Part shown: piece by piece, positions 31,734-39,945 of the stretch
How the letters are laid out: every line of letters starts with the position of its first letter
Numbering within the stretch: the stretch's first letter is position 1
Source: JARRNJ01 sp037385045
GTDB lineage: Bacteria; Pseudomonadota; Gammaproteobacteria; JASBUN01
NCBI GenBank assembly: GCA_037385045.1
Contig: JARRNJ010000010.1
Location: forward strand, 1-43,412
DNA length: 43,412 nucleotides
Reading direction: 5' to 3'
Made by a program: the position numbers and the translations under genes
Notes under the pieces: model-generated
Told to the model about the DNA's origin: nothing
Databases searched by the model: none
What the model saw: only the letters and a program-made list of their open reading frames with translations

Positions 31734-32750
31734 TTACAGCTCCCGCAGCCAGCCGGCGGCGCTCTTGGCGAAGTAGGTGAGGATGCCGTCGGCGCCGGCA
31801 CGCTTCATTCCCAGCAGCGATTCCAGCACCACGCTGCGTTCGTCCAGCCAGCCGTTGCCCACGGCCGCCATCAGCATGGCGTACTCGCCGCTCACCTGAT
31901 ATACCAAAGTCGGCACACCAAAGCGGTCCTTTACCCGGCGCACGATATCCAGGTAGGGCATGCCTGGCTTCACCATCACCATGTCGGCGCCTTCATCCAG
32001 ATCCAGCGCCACCTCGCGCAGCGCTTCGTCGCTGTTGGCGGGGTCCATCTGGTAGGTGTGCTTGTTGCCGCCGCCGAGGTTGGCCGCCGAGCCCACCGCA
32101 TCGCGAAACGGCCCATAGAAGCCCGACGCGTACTTGGCGGAGTAGGCCAGGATGCGGGTATGGATCCGGCCCGCCGCCTCCAGGGCTTCGCGCACGGCGC
32201 CGATGCGTCCGTCCATCATGTCCGAGGGTGCGACCACGTCGGCGCCGGCTTCGGCGTGGGACAGGGCCTGTTTGACCAGCACCTCCACGGTCTCGTCGTT
32301 CATGACGTAGCCGCTGGCGTCGATGAGCCCATCCTGGCCGTGGGTGGTGAACGGGTCCAGGGCCACGTCGGTGATCACGCCCAATTCCGGAAACCGCTGT
32401 TTCAGGGCGCGCACCGCCCGCTGGGCAAGGCCTTCGGGGTTGTAGGCCTCGCGCGCGTCCTCGCTTTTGCATTCCGCCGGTGTGACGGGGAACAGCGCCA
32501 CCGCCGGCACCCCCAGCTCCAGCAGCTGTTCCGCGTCGCGCAGCAGTTGATCGATCCCGACCCGCTCGATCCCCGGCATGGATGGCACCGGCTCGCGCGT
32601 GGAATCGCCGTCGCGCACGAACATCGGGTAGATCAGATCGCCGGCGCCGAGACGGTTCTCCTGCATCAGGCGGCGGGAAAACCCGTCGCGGCGCATGCGC
32701 CGCATACGGGTGCGCGGATAGCGGCCGTGGCCGCCGGTGTGGTCGGACAT
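31734..32750 (-). CDS. hemB: Delta-aminolevulinic acid dehydratase (porphobilinogen synthase)
   Basis: 338 residues from ATG 32750, preceded by CAGGAG, which decides the start over an open frame further upstream. HemB joins two 5-aminolevulinate molecules for tetrapyrrole synthesis. The two Schiff-base lysines are in ILAYSAKYASGFYGPFRDA and DMVMVKPGMPYLDI. The metal-site segment VITDVALDPFTTHGQDGLID lacks the three cysteines of zinc-dependent forms (Ala, Thr and others instead), pointing to the magnesium-type enzyme known in Pseudomonas. Confidence 0.96.
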   Translation of the reverse strand: MSDHTGGHGRYPRTRMRRMRRDGFSRRLMQENRLGAGDLIYPMFVRDGDSTREPVPSMPGIERVGIDQLLRDAEQLLELGVPAVALFPVTPAECKSEDAREAYNPEGLAQRAVRALKQRFPELGVITDVALDPFTTHGQDGLIDASGYVMNDETVEVLVKQALSHAEAGADVVAPSDMMDGRIGAVREALEAAGRIHTRILAYSAKYASGFYGPFRDAVGSAANLGGGNKHTYQMDPANSDEALREVALDLDEGADMVMVKPGMPYLDIVRRVKDRFGVPTLVYQVSGEYAMLMAAVGNGWLDERSVVLESLLGMKRAGADGILTYFAKSAAGWLREL

Positions 32751-32913
32751 GAATCGACTCCTGCAATGGACATGCGGCTGGACGCCGCAGGGCGACGGCC
32801 GGGCCGCCAACGGATGTGCGGGCGCCCGGTTCTGAATCAGTTCATCGGGTCAGTGTACTGCCTTTGGACGGCGGCGCGAAAGCGCAGCGCCGGCAGCACG
32901 TGCTTGGGTAGCG

Positions 32914-33594
32914 TTAACGCGCCCTATGCGGCGCAGCCCCGACCTCTTGTGTGTCGACCGGGTAGCCGGCGCGCTGCCAGCCGGCGAAGCCTTCGCGCAA
33001 CGGTCGGGCGGCGATGCCCTGTTGGCGCAGCCGGCGGACTGCTTCGTAGGCCAGCAGGCAGTAGGGATCGCGGCAGTAGGCGACCACCTCGGCGTCGGCG
33101 GACAACTGGTCCAGATACCGCTCGAGCCGTTCCAGCGGGACGTTGAGGGCGCCGGGCACGTGGCCGGCCGCGTACTCCTCCGCCGGGCGCACGTCGACCA
33201 CTGTGACGCCGTTGTCGAGGCGCTGCAGGAGATCGCGGCCGTCAAGCGGCTGCAGCTCGCCGTTTTCGTTCTTCAGCAGCCGCCCCACGTCGGACAGGGT
33301 GGACCGGGCCACCTGCCGCAGCACCGCCAGAAGCTCGACCACCGACTCGTCGCTGAGGCGGTAGTAAACGTGCTGGGCCCGTTTGGTGGCGCACACCAGA
33401 CCCGCTTTGCGCAGCTGCTGGAGGTGCTGGGAGGTGTTGGCTACGCTCAGCTCGCAGGCCCGCGCCAGGGTTTCCACGCTGCGTTCGCCGTGCGACAGGA
33501 TTTCGAGAAATTCCAGCCGGTTGCCGTGCGCCAAGGCCTTGCCTGTGCGGGCAAACTGGGCATACAGTTGATGTGTGAACGTTTCGCCGGACAT
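32914..33594 (-). CDS. ArsR-family regulator fused to a rhodanese domain
   Basis: 226 residues. Residues 1-95 are an ArsR winged helix (ETLARACELSVANTSQHLQQLRKAGLV recognition region, then a QHVYYRLSD wing). Residues about 110-215 are a rhodanese domain with VVAYCRDPYCLLAYEAVRRL, where the first Cys is the expected persulfide-carrying residue. The classic arsenic-binding CVCDL in the DNA-binding helix is absent; only one Cys (ARACELS) remains, so sulfur or redox sensing is more likely than direct arsenite binding. It is divergent from the arsS-type gene, with a palindrome over its own promoter, suggesting self-repression. Confidence 0.9.
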   Translation of the reverse strand: MSGETFTHQLYAQFARTGKALAHGNRLEFLEILSHGERSVETLARACELSVANTSQHLQQLRKAGLVCATKRAQHVYYRLSDESVVELLAVLRQVARSTLSDVGRLLKNENGELQPLDGRDLLQRLDNGVTVVDVRPAEEYAAGHVPGALNVPLERLERYLDQLSADAEVVAYCRDPYCLLAYEAVRRLRQQGIAARPLREGFAGWQRAGYPVDTQEVGAAPHRAR

Positions 33595-33632
33595 GGACGG
33601 ACCGTGGTTCGGATAGGACTCCGGTAAACTTT

Positions 33633-33651
33633 AGTATATAAGCATACGCTT
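33633..33651 (-). promoter_or_regulatory. Promoter and candidate operator of the ArsR-rhodanese gene
   Basis: On the minus strand TATACT (complement of 33633-33638) forms a good -10, about 40 bases upstream of the ATG. Directly upstream is the 12-bp near-palindrome AAGCGTATGCTT (complement of 33640-33651; 10 of 12 positions symmetric), placed between -10 and -35 where ArsR proteins usually bind. The stretch 33626-33654 is markedly AT-rich. Confidence 0.5.
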
Positions 33652-33805
33652 TTGTTGGCCGCGATACGAGGCCCGCGCGTCCGGGCCGTCCGCATCCGGC
33701 TCACCGTTCCTCACCGCTGGAACGCCGCCCCGCGCCTGTGGTCGAATAACGACGACTGCGGCGCAGGCTCCGCCGCCCCACACCCGCCCGGGAGATGCGT
33801 ACCCG

Positions 33806-34765
33806 ATGCATGCGACACTGCCGCTGCTCAAGCACACCGACTTTCCCGCCCTGCGCCGCACTCGCCTGGAGACGGTCCAGGTCAATCTGGGCTACCGCTG
33901 CAACCAGCGCTGCCTGCACTGCCACGTCAACGCCGGCCCCAACCGCAAGGAGGAACTGGATGCCGACACGGCGGCGGACGTGCTCGACTTCCTGCGCCGC
34001 TCAGGGGCCGGCGGCCTCGATCTCACCGGCGGCGCGCCGGAGCTCAATGCCCAGTTCCGGCGCCTGGTGGCCGCGGCCCGCGCCCTCGGGGTGCAGGTCA
34101 CCGACCGCTGCAATCTCACTGTACTGGAAGAACCCGGCCAGGAGGATCTGGCCGGGTTTCTGGCCCGGCACCGGGTGGCGGTGGTGGCCTCCCTGCCCTG
34201 CTACCTGGAGCAGAACGTGGACGCACAGCGCGGCGACGGCGTCTACCAGCGCAGCATCCGCGCCCTGCGGCGCCTCAATGACCACGGCTACGGCCACCCC
34301 GACGCCGGTCTCGACCTGACCCTGGTGTTCAATCCCCAGGGGCCGGTGCTGCCGCCGCCCCAGGCGGGCCTCGAGGCCGACTACCGCCGGGAGCTGGGGC
34401 GGCGATTCGGGGTCGTGTTCACGCGGCTGTTCACCCTGGCCAACATGCCCATCCAGCGCTTCGGCAGCACCCTGATTTCGCGCGGCGAGTTCGCGCATTA
34501 CATGGAGTTGCTGCGTGGCGCCCACCGCGACGAGAACCTGGCGCAGGTCATGTGCCGCAGCCTGATCAGCGTCGACTGGCAGGGCTACGTCTACGACTGC
34601 GATTTCAACCAGATGCTGGGACTGCCGCTGGCCGGCGCGGCGGGCCGCCGCCACATCCGCGACCTGGACCCGGGCCTGGCAGGCCGGCCCATCCGGGTTG
34701 CCGATCACTGCTACGGCTGCACCGCCGGCCAGGGCAGCAGCTGCGGCGGAGCGCTCAGCGACTGA
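33806..34765 (+). CDS. arsS: ArsS-type radical SAM protein (arsenosugar biosynthesis family)
   Basis: 319 residues. Cys32-x3-Cys36-x2-Cys39 (CNQRCLHC) binds the radical SAM [4Fe-4S] cluster. GGLDLTGGAPELN is the next SAM-binding motif, with GGAPE in place of the usual GGEP. The C-terminal DUF3641-type domain has extra cysteines (VMCRSLIS, YDCDFNQMLG, HCYGCTAGQGSSCGG) that could hold auxiliary clusters. ArsS is linked to arsenosugar formation after ArsM methylation, but no arsM is in the window. The start has GGGAGA 9 bases upstream. It is divergent from the ArsR-rhodanese gene. Confidence 0.88.
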   Translation: MHATLPLLKHTDFPALRRTRLETVQVNLGYRCNQRCLHCHVNAGPNRKEELDADTAADVLDFLRRSGAGGLDLTGGAPELNAQFRRLVAAARALGVQVTDRCNLTVLEEPGQEDLAGFLARHRVAVVASLPCYLEQNVDAQRGDGVYQRSIRALRRLNDHGYGHPDAGLDLTLVFNPQGPVLPPPQAGLEADYRRELGRRFGVVFTRLFTLANMPIQRFGSTLISRGEFAHYMELLRGAHRDENLAQVMCRSLISVDWQGYVYDCDFNQMLGLPLAGAAGRRHIRDLDPGLAGRPIRVADHCYGCTAGQGSSCGGALSD

Positions 34766-34868
34766 CGGCCGCAGCGGCGCCCGCCCCCGGCCGGCGCTTC
34801 AATAATCCCGCCGGTGTGCCGATCTAATGCCCTGACGGTATTGATTTCAGGCATCGGAAGCGGATTCC

Positions 34869-36581
34869 ATGAGCAGTACGTCCAGTGAAGCGCTCGCGGC
34901 GGGCACGCTGCGGCCCTCGGACTTGCCCGCGCCTCCCCAGGCGGCGCTGGCGGTGATGCGTGCCTGTGCCGACGACAACGCCGACAGCCACACGCTGGCC
35001 GGATTGGTGGCCAATGATCCGCTGCTGACCGCCGAGCTGCTGCGCGTGGTCAACTCGCCGTTCTACGGCCTCGGCCATGAGGTGGGCAACATCGCGCGCG
35101 CGGTCACCGTCCTCGGGCGTGGCGCCCTGCGCAGCCTGGTGTTGAGCATTTCCGTGCGCGACGCGCTGCGCCACCAGAACCTGCCGGATTTCGACATCAC
35201 CGGTTACTGGGAGCACTTGCTGCGCTGCGCGGTTTCGGCGCGTCTTCTCGGGCCGTTGGCGGGCCTGCCGCCGGAGGAATGCTTTACCGCCGGACTGCTG
35301 GCCGACTTCGGCCTGCTGGCGCTGTTCCACGCCCTGCCCGAGAAAGCCGGCACCTGGTCCGAGCTGCGGACGCTGGACCCGCAACAGCGCCATCGGGTGG
35401 AGAGCCGACGGCTCGGCACGACACACGATCAGGTCGCGCAGATGCTGGCGCGCGCCTGGGTGCTGCCGGAAACCCTGACCGAGGCACTGGGCAGCCACCA
35501 TCACTGTGACGCCCTGGACCGGCCCGCGGCCGGCGCGCTGTGCCGGGTCCTGCACCAGGCCGACTGGATGGCGGCGGTGTTCGCGGCCGCCGATCCCGCC
35601 CCGGTACTGGAGCGCTGCCGGCGCCTGCTGCAGGACGGCTTCGGCCGCGACGCCGAGGCCGCCAACGAGCTGCTTGCCGCCGTGCCCGACCAGGTGCAGG
35701 AGGCGGCCGCCGGCCTCGGGCTGGGGGTCAGCGAACAGGCGGACTTCGGCACCCTGCTGCGCGAGGCCAACCTGCGCCTGGCCGAGGAGAACCTCAGCTA
35801 TCAGGAACTGAACTGGAGATTGACCAAGACCCTCAACGAGCGTGACCGCCTGGCGGCCGAGCTCAACCGGGAACTGGAGACCGCCGCCGAGATCCAGCGC
35901 AGCCTGCTGCCGCGGCCTCAGGCCGAACGCTTTCCGGTGGTGGGCGTCAACGTCCCGGCCAAGGAACTGTCGGGCGACTTCTATGACTATTTCGCCCTCG
36001 GCGACGGCCGCATCTGCTTCAACCTCGCCGACGTGTCCGGCAAGGGGATTACCGCGGCGCTGTTGATGGCCAAGACCAGCAGCCTGTTCCGCTGCCTCGG
36101 CAAGCACATGCATGACCCGGCGCTGCTGCTGGAGCTGATCAACCAGGAGCTGTGTGAAACCTCGGTGCACGGCATGTTCGTGACCATGATCGCCGGCGTC
36201 TACAGCCCCGCCGACGGCAGCCTGTCGTTGGTCAACGCGGGCCACCCGCCGGCGCTGCTGCTGGAGCCGGGCGGCGGCTTGGTCGAAGTGCCCGCGCAGG
36301 CGCCGCCGCTGGGAATCAGCGCCGCGGTGTCGTTCGCCAAGAACGAGCTGCAGCTGCACGGTGGCAGCCTGTACCTGTTTTCCGACGGCGTCAGCGAAAT
36401 GCGCCTCCCGGACGGCGACATGCTGGGGGTGGACGGACTGGCGCAGGTGCTGCGCGCGCTGGCGAAACTGCCGCCGCGCCAGCGGGTGCAGACCCTGGTG
36501 GCCCGGCTCACCGACCGCGTCGAGGAGGTCCGCGACGACGTTACCGTCCTGGTGGTGGAGGAGCCGAATGAGCGGGCCTGA
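34869..36581 (+). CDS. HDOD domain plus PP2C (SpoIIE/RsbU-type) phosphatase
   Basis: 570 residues, cytosolic. Residues about 15-215 are an HDOD domain (ANDPLLTAELLRVVNSPFYG, then GLLADFGLLALFH). A coiled coil spans about 295-345 (LREANLRLAEENLSYQELNW). The rest is a PP2C phosphatase with metal-binding Asp370 (SGDFYDYF), Asp388 (ADVSGKG), Asp506 (FSDGVSE) and Asp556-Asp557 (RDDVTV), so it should be active. Phosphatases of this class dephosphorylate STAS proteins. The next two genes encode the kinase and STAS partner. It overlaps the kinase gene by 14 bases. Confidence 0.92.
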   Translation: MSSTSSEALAAGTLRPSDLPAPPQAALAVMRACADDNADSHTLAGLVANDPLLTAELLRVVNSPFYGLGHEVGNIARAVTVLGRGALRSLVLSISVRDALRHQNLPDFDITGYWEHLLRCAVSARLLGPLAGLPPEECFTAGLLADFGLLALFHALPEKAGTWSELRTLDPQQRHRVESRRLGTTHDQVAQMLARAWVLPETLTEALGSHHHCDALDRPAAGALCRVLHQADWMAAVFAAADPAPVLERCRRLLQDGFGRDAEAANELLAAVPDQVQEAAAGLGLGVSEQADFGTLLREANLRLAEENLSYQELNWRLTKTLNERDRLAAELNRELETAAEIQRSLLPRPQAERFPVVGVNVPAKELSGDFYDYFALGDGRICFNLADVSGKGITAALLMAKTSSLFRCLGKHMHDPALLLELINQELCETSVHGMFVTMIAGVYSPADGSLSLVNAGHPPALLLEPGGGLVEVPAQAPPLGISAAVSFAKNELQLHGGSLYLFSDGVSEMRLPDGDMLGVDGLAQVLRALAKLPPRQRVQTLVARLTDRVEEVRDDVTVLVVEEPNERA

Positions 36582-36993
36582 ATCACTGGTACGGCTGCAC
36601 TTCGGCGCCCGGGCGGACCGGCTGCGCATGGTGCGCTGCGTGGTGCAGGGTGCCGCCGAAATCAGCGGCTGCGCGCGCTCCCAGGCCGACGAACTGGTGT
36701 TGGCGGTCAACGAAGCGTGCATGAACATCATCGAGCACGCTTACGGGGGCGACGACACCGGCGGCATCGTGCTTGAAATCGTCGCCGACGGTGACCGGCT
36801 GCTGTTCCGCCTCACGGACTTCGCACCGCCGGTGGACCCCGACAAGGTCCAGCCGCGTGACCTGGACGACCTGCGGCCCGGCGGCCTCGGTGTGCATTTC
36901 ATCCGCGAAGTGATGGACTCCGCCCGGTTCGTCGATCCGCCCGCAGGCGCCGGCAACCTGCTCGAAATGACCAAAACCATTCGGCGCCGGTGA
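36568..36993 (+). CDS. RsbW/SpoIIAB-like HATPase (anti-sigma-type kinase)
   Basis: 141 residues from ATG 36568, inside the end of the phosphatase gene; the open frame reaches further upstream but only this start gives the family length. Single HATPase_c_2 domain. The N-box is Asn48-Glu49 and Asn53 (VNEACMNIIEHAY), the G1 box is LTDFAPPVDPDKV, and the G2 region is LRPGGLGVHFIREVMD. Such kinases bind and phosphorylate a STAS protein and may hold another target in exchange. The STAS gene is 12 bases downstream. Confidence 0.9.
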   Translation: MSGPESLVRLHFGARADRLRMVRCVVQGAAEISGCARSQADELVLAVNEACMNIIEHAYGGDDTGGIVLEIVADGDRLLFRLTDFAPPVDPDKVQPRDLDDLRPGGLGVHFIREVMDSARFVDPPAGAGNLLEMTKTIRRR

Positions 36994-37005
36994 GGGGGGA
37001 CTAGT

Positions 37006-37338
37006 ATGCAAGTGGAAGTGCACCTGGAGGGACCGTACGCTGTGGTGGCGCTGTCGGGCGAAGTGGACCTGCATCATTCGCCCACCGCGCGCAAGCAGCT
37101 GCTGGGGCAGTTGCAGGCCCAGCGCCCGGTGCTGGTGGATCTCGCCGCGGTGGAGTATATCGACAGCTCCGGCGTCGCCAGCCTGGTCGAAGGCTACCAG
37201 CTGGCCCGCACCCGCGACCTGGAGTTCGCCCTGGTGGGTGTCAGCGAGGCGGTGATGCGGGTGCTGAAACTGGCACGGCTCGACCAGGTCTTCCCGATCT
37301 ACGCCTCGATCAGCGAGCGTCTCGGTCATGGCGGCTGA
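37006..37338 (+). CDS. STAS-domain protein (SpoIIAA/MlaB-like)
   Basis: 110 residues, one STAS domain. VEYIDSSGVASLVEG carries Ser54 at the position of SpoIIAA Ser58, which the kinase phosphorylates. The gene follows a phosphatase and a kinase gene and overlaps the MlaE-type permease gene by 11 bases. It therefore has two plausible identities: anti-anti-sigma factor, or the MlaB subunit that binds the ATPase of the Mla transporter. The two may be the same here. A GAGGGGGA site precedes the ATG. Confidence 0.9.
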   Translation: MQVEVHLEGPYAVVALSGEVDLHHSPTARKQLLGQLQAQRPVLVDLAAVEYIDSSGVASLVEGYQLARTRDLEFALVGVSEAVMRVLKLARLDQVFPIYASISERLGHGG

Positions 37339-38143
37339 ACAGCGCCACGGCGGCCTGCGCCTGCTGGTCGAGAACGTCGGCCGCCGCACCTGCGGCGGTA
37401 TCGAGGAGCTGGGCTACGTGTTCCTGCTGCTGCTCGAGAGCCTCTACTGGCTCGTCCTCGGCAAGCGGCGCCGCCAGCCCGTGCGGATGGCGGCGATGTT
37501 TCAGGAAGCGCTCCAGGTGGGCGTGCTGGCGGTGCCCATCGTCGCCGTGTTGTCGTTCGCGGTGGGCGTGATGCTGGCGATCCAGGCCATCGAAACCCTG
37601 CGCATCTTCGGCGCGGAGTCCAAGGTGGTGCTGGGCGTGGCGCTGGCGGTGACCCGCGAATTCGCGCCGCTGATCGTCGGCATCCTGGTGGCGGGACGCT
37701 CGGGCTCGGCCATCACCGCGCGCATCGGCACCATGCACGAGTCCCAGGAGATCGACGCCTTGCGGGTGGTCGGGATCAACCCGGTGCGCCACCTGGGCGC
37801 GCCGGTGCTGGTCGCCATGCTGGTGATGGTGCCGACCCTGACCATTCTCGGCGACCTTGCGGGCATTCTCGGCGGCGGCGTCTACACCGCGCTCGAACTG
37901 AAGATGACCCTGGGCGCCTATGCCCACCGTACGGTCGAGATTCTCACCGTGGACGACCTGCGCCAGGGACTGGTGAAGAGCCTGGTGTTCGCCGTCATCA
38001 TTGCCCTGGTGGGGGTCAGCAACGGCTTCCAGGTAGGCAGCGGCGCCGAGGGGGTCGGGCGCTCCACCACCCGCTCGGTGGTGCTGTCGATCAGCTTCAT
38101 CGTCCTGGCGGACATGATTTTCACCTATTTCCTCAACCGGTGA
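37328..38143 (+). CDS. mlaE: MlaE-family lipid ABC transporter permease
   Basis: 271 residues with five to six membrane segments and an amphipathic first helix. Typical MlaE stretches are VLSFAVGVMLAIQAIETLR, REFAPLIVGILVAGRSGSAI, and the coupling segment IGTMHESQEIDALRVVGINP. MlaE forms the membrane dimer under the MCE ring and moves phospholipid between inner membrane and periplasm. It starts inside the STAS gene, implying translational coupling. The N-terminus (RTCGGIEELGYVFLLLLESL) fits the family, so the ATG at 37328 is sound. Confidence 0.93.
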   Translation: MAAEQRHGGLRLLVENVGRRTCGGIEELGYVFLLLLESLYWLVLGKRRRQPVRMAAMFQEALQVGVLAVPIVAVLSFAVGVMLAIQAIETLRIFGAESKVVLGVALAVTREFAPLIVGILVAGRSGSAITARIGTMHESQEIDALRVVGINPVRHLGAPVLVAMLVMVPTLTILGDLAGILGGGVYTALELKMTLGAYAHRTVEILTVDDLRQGLVKSLVFAVIIALVGVSNGFQVGSGAEGVGRSTTRSVVLSISFIVLADMIFTYFLNR

Positions 38144-38153
38144 GGCGCGGCGG

Positions 38154-38954
38154 ATGGATGCGGCGAGCGAAGATTACGTCATAGAAGTCGACGACCTGGT
38201 GGCCTACTGGGGCGAGCGGCAGATCCTCAAGGGGGTCAGCCTGCGCGTGCGCCGCGGCGAAATCATGGTGATTATGGGCGGCAGCGGTTCGGGCAAGAGC
38301 ACGCTGCTGCGTTACCTGCTCGGCCTCAACCGGCCGGCGTCGGGCAGCATCCGTCTGCTGGGGCGCGACATCACCCGCGTCAACGACCACGAACTCTACC
38401 AACTGCGCCGGGAGATCGGCGTGTCGTTCCAGGGCGGGGCGCTGATCCGCTCCATGAGCGTCGGCGACAATGTGCGCCTGCCCCTGCGCGAGCATGCCCG
38501 CCTCGACGAGCAGACCATGGGCATCATGACCCGCATGAAGCTCGAGGTGGTGAACCTGGCCGGCTTCGAGCACTTGATGCCGGCGGAACTGTCCGGGGGC
38601 ATGATCAAGCGCGCGGCGCTGGCGCGCGCCATCGTCATGGATCCGAAGCTGCTGTTTTTCGACGAGCCCTCCGCCGGCCTTGACCCGGTGGTGGCGGCGG
38701 AGCTCGATGAGTTGATCCTGCGGCTGCGCGACGCCATGAACATGACCATTGTGGTCGTTACCCACGAGCTCGACAGCGCCTTCAAGATCGCCGACCGCAT
38801 CACCGTGCTTGACGAGGGTTCGATCCTGGTCACCGGCACCGTGGAGCAGGTGCGCTCCAGCGACAACGAGCGCATCCAGAACCTGCTCAATCGCCGGCCG
38901 CGCACCGAGCCCATGGACGCGGACGAATACCTGCGGCGGCTGACCGGCGCGTAG
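38154..38954 (+). CDS. mlaF: MlaF-type ABC transporter ATPase
   Basis: 266 residues. Walker A is GGSGSGKST, the signature LSGGMIKRAALARAI, Walker B KLLFFDEPSAGLDPV, and the switch histidine VVTHEL. The MlaF-specific form LSGGMIKRAALARAIV is clear. The C-terminal extension beyond the fold (SDNERIQNLLNRRPRTEP) is longer than in general ABC ATPases and matches the MlaF tail that contacts the neighbouring subunit. It starts 10 bases after mlaE. Confidence 0.95.
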   Translation: MDAASEDYVIEVDDLVAYWGERQILKGVSLRVRRGEIMVIMGGSGSGKSTLLRYLLGLNRPASGSIRLLGRDITRVNDHELYQLRREIGVSFQGGALIRSMSVGDNVRLPLREHARLDEQTMGIMTRMKLEVVNLAGFEHLMPAELSGGMIKRAALARAIVMDPKLLFFDEPSAGLDPVVAAELDELILRLRDAMNMTIVVVTHELDSAFKIADRITVLDEGSILVTGTVEQVRSSDNERIQNLLNRRPRTEPMDADEYLRRLTGA

Positions 38955-38997
38955 CGCCGGCCCGGGCCGTGGCTGAACCAGGGAGTACTGTCAGGTC

Positions 38998-39945
38998 ATG
39001 AGGAAGGACAACGTCAATTATCTGCTGGTGGGCAGCTTCGTGCTACTGATGTTCGGCGTGCTGCTGGTGCTGGTCTATCGCATAACCGGGCGCCAGGCCG
39101 ATACCGACACCTATTACGTCCGTTACGGCAACATCAGCGGCGTCAAGGTGGGTACCGCAGTGACCTATGGCGGCTACCAGATCGGCCAGGTGGACGAGGT
39201 CGAGCCGGTGCGCGCCAAGGGCCGCACCCGCTACCGGCTGTCGCTGGCGATCAAGGCCGGCTGGCAGATTCCCGAGGACAGCGTCGCGCGCATCGTGTCG
39301 CCGGGGCTGCTGTCGTCCAACATCATCGATATACGCGAAGGCAAGAGCACGGCCAGCCTGCGCCCGGGTGCGCGGATCAACGGCCAGGAGGAGGTGAGCA
39401 TCATGACCGTGCTCAACTCCATGGCCTTCGAGCTCAAGGATCTGTCCGACCACAGCATCAAGCCGCTGCTCAACAACCTCAACCGCCAGGTCGCCACCGT
39501 CGGCACGGACCTGCGCCGCCGCATTCCCGAGATCACCGCCAGCACCAGCCAGCTCCTGGCGCGGCTGAACCGCAGCGCCGAACGGCTCAACGACGTGCTC
39601 GGCGATGAGAACCGCTCCCATGTCAATAACGTGCTCGCCAATGCCGACAAGGTCAGCCGCAACCTGGCCAATCTCTCCTCGGAGTTCGCACGGGTCCGTG
39701 ACCAGCTCGACCGGCTGCTGCGCAGCTCCAACCAGTTGCTCGACCACAACCGCAAGGACATCCGTGCCAGCGTCGTCGCGCTGCGCACGTCGCTCGACAC
39801 CGTGTCCCGCAACATCAACACGGTGGTTTACAATCTGCAGTCAACAAGCCGCAACATGAACGAGTTCAGCCGCGAAATCCGCGCCAATCCCGGTTTGCTG
39901 ATGGGCGGCACGCCACCCCGGGACGACAAGGTGTCCGAGCAATGA
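38998..39945 (+). CDS. MCE-domain substrate-binding protein (MlaD-like, long form)
   Basis: 315 residues, anchored by one N-terminal transmembrane helix (LLVGSFVLLMFGVLLVLVY). The MCE domain spans about 38-115 (YYVRYGNISGVKVGTAVTYGGY, then ARIVSPGLLSSNIIDI). It is followed by about 190 residues of mostly helical coiled coil (LLARLNRSAERLNDVL, LRTSLDTVSRNINTV). E. coli MlaD has only 183 residues and no such tail. The long helix suggests a periplasm-spanning arrangement closer to LetB/PqiB-style or mycobacterial MCE needles. The stop overlaps the lipoprotein start (ATGA). Confidence 0.93.
   Translation: MRKDNVNYLLVGSFVLLMFGVLLVLVYRITGRQADTDTYYVRYGNISGVKVGTAVTYGGYQIGQVDEVEPVRAKGRTRYRLSLAIKAGWQIPEDSVARIVSPGLLSSNIIDIREGKSTASLRPGARINGQEEVSIMTVLNSMAFELKDLSDHSIKPLLNNLNRQVATVGTDLRRRIPEITASTSQLLARLNRSAERLNDVLGDENRSHVNNVLANADKVSRNLANLSSEFARVRDQLDRLLRSSNQLLDHNRKDIRASVVALRTSLDTVSRNINTVVYNLQSTSRNMNEFSREIRANPGLLMGGTPPRDDKVSEQ

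Noticed and set aside
34824..36731. A 635-codon open frame opposite the HDOD-PP2C gene
   Set aside because: Antisense shadow of a gene with all catalytic residues in place.
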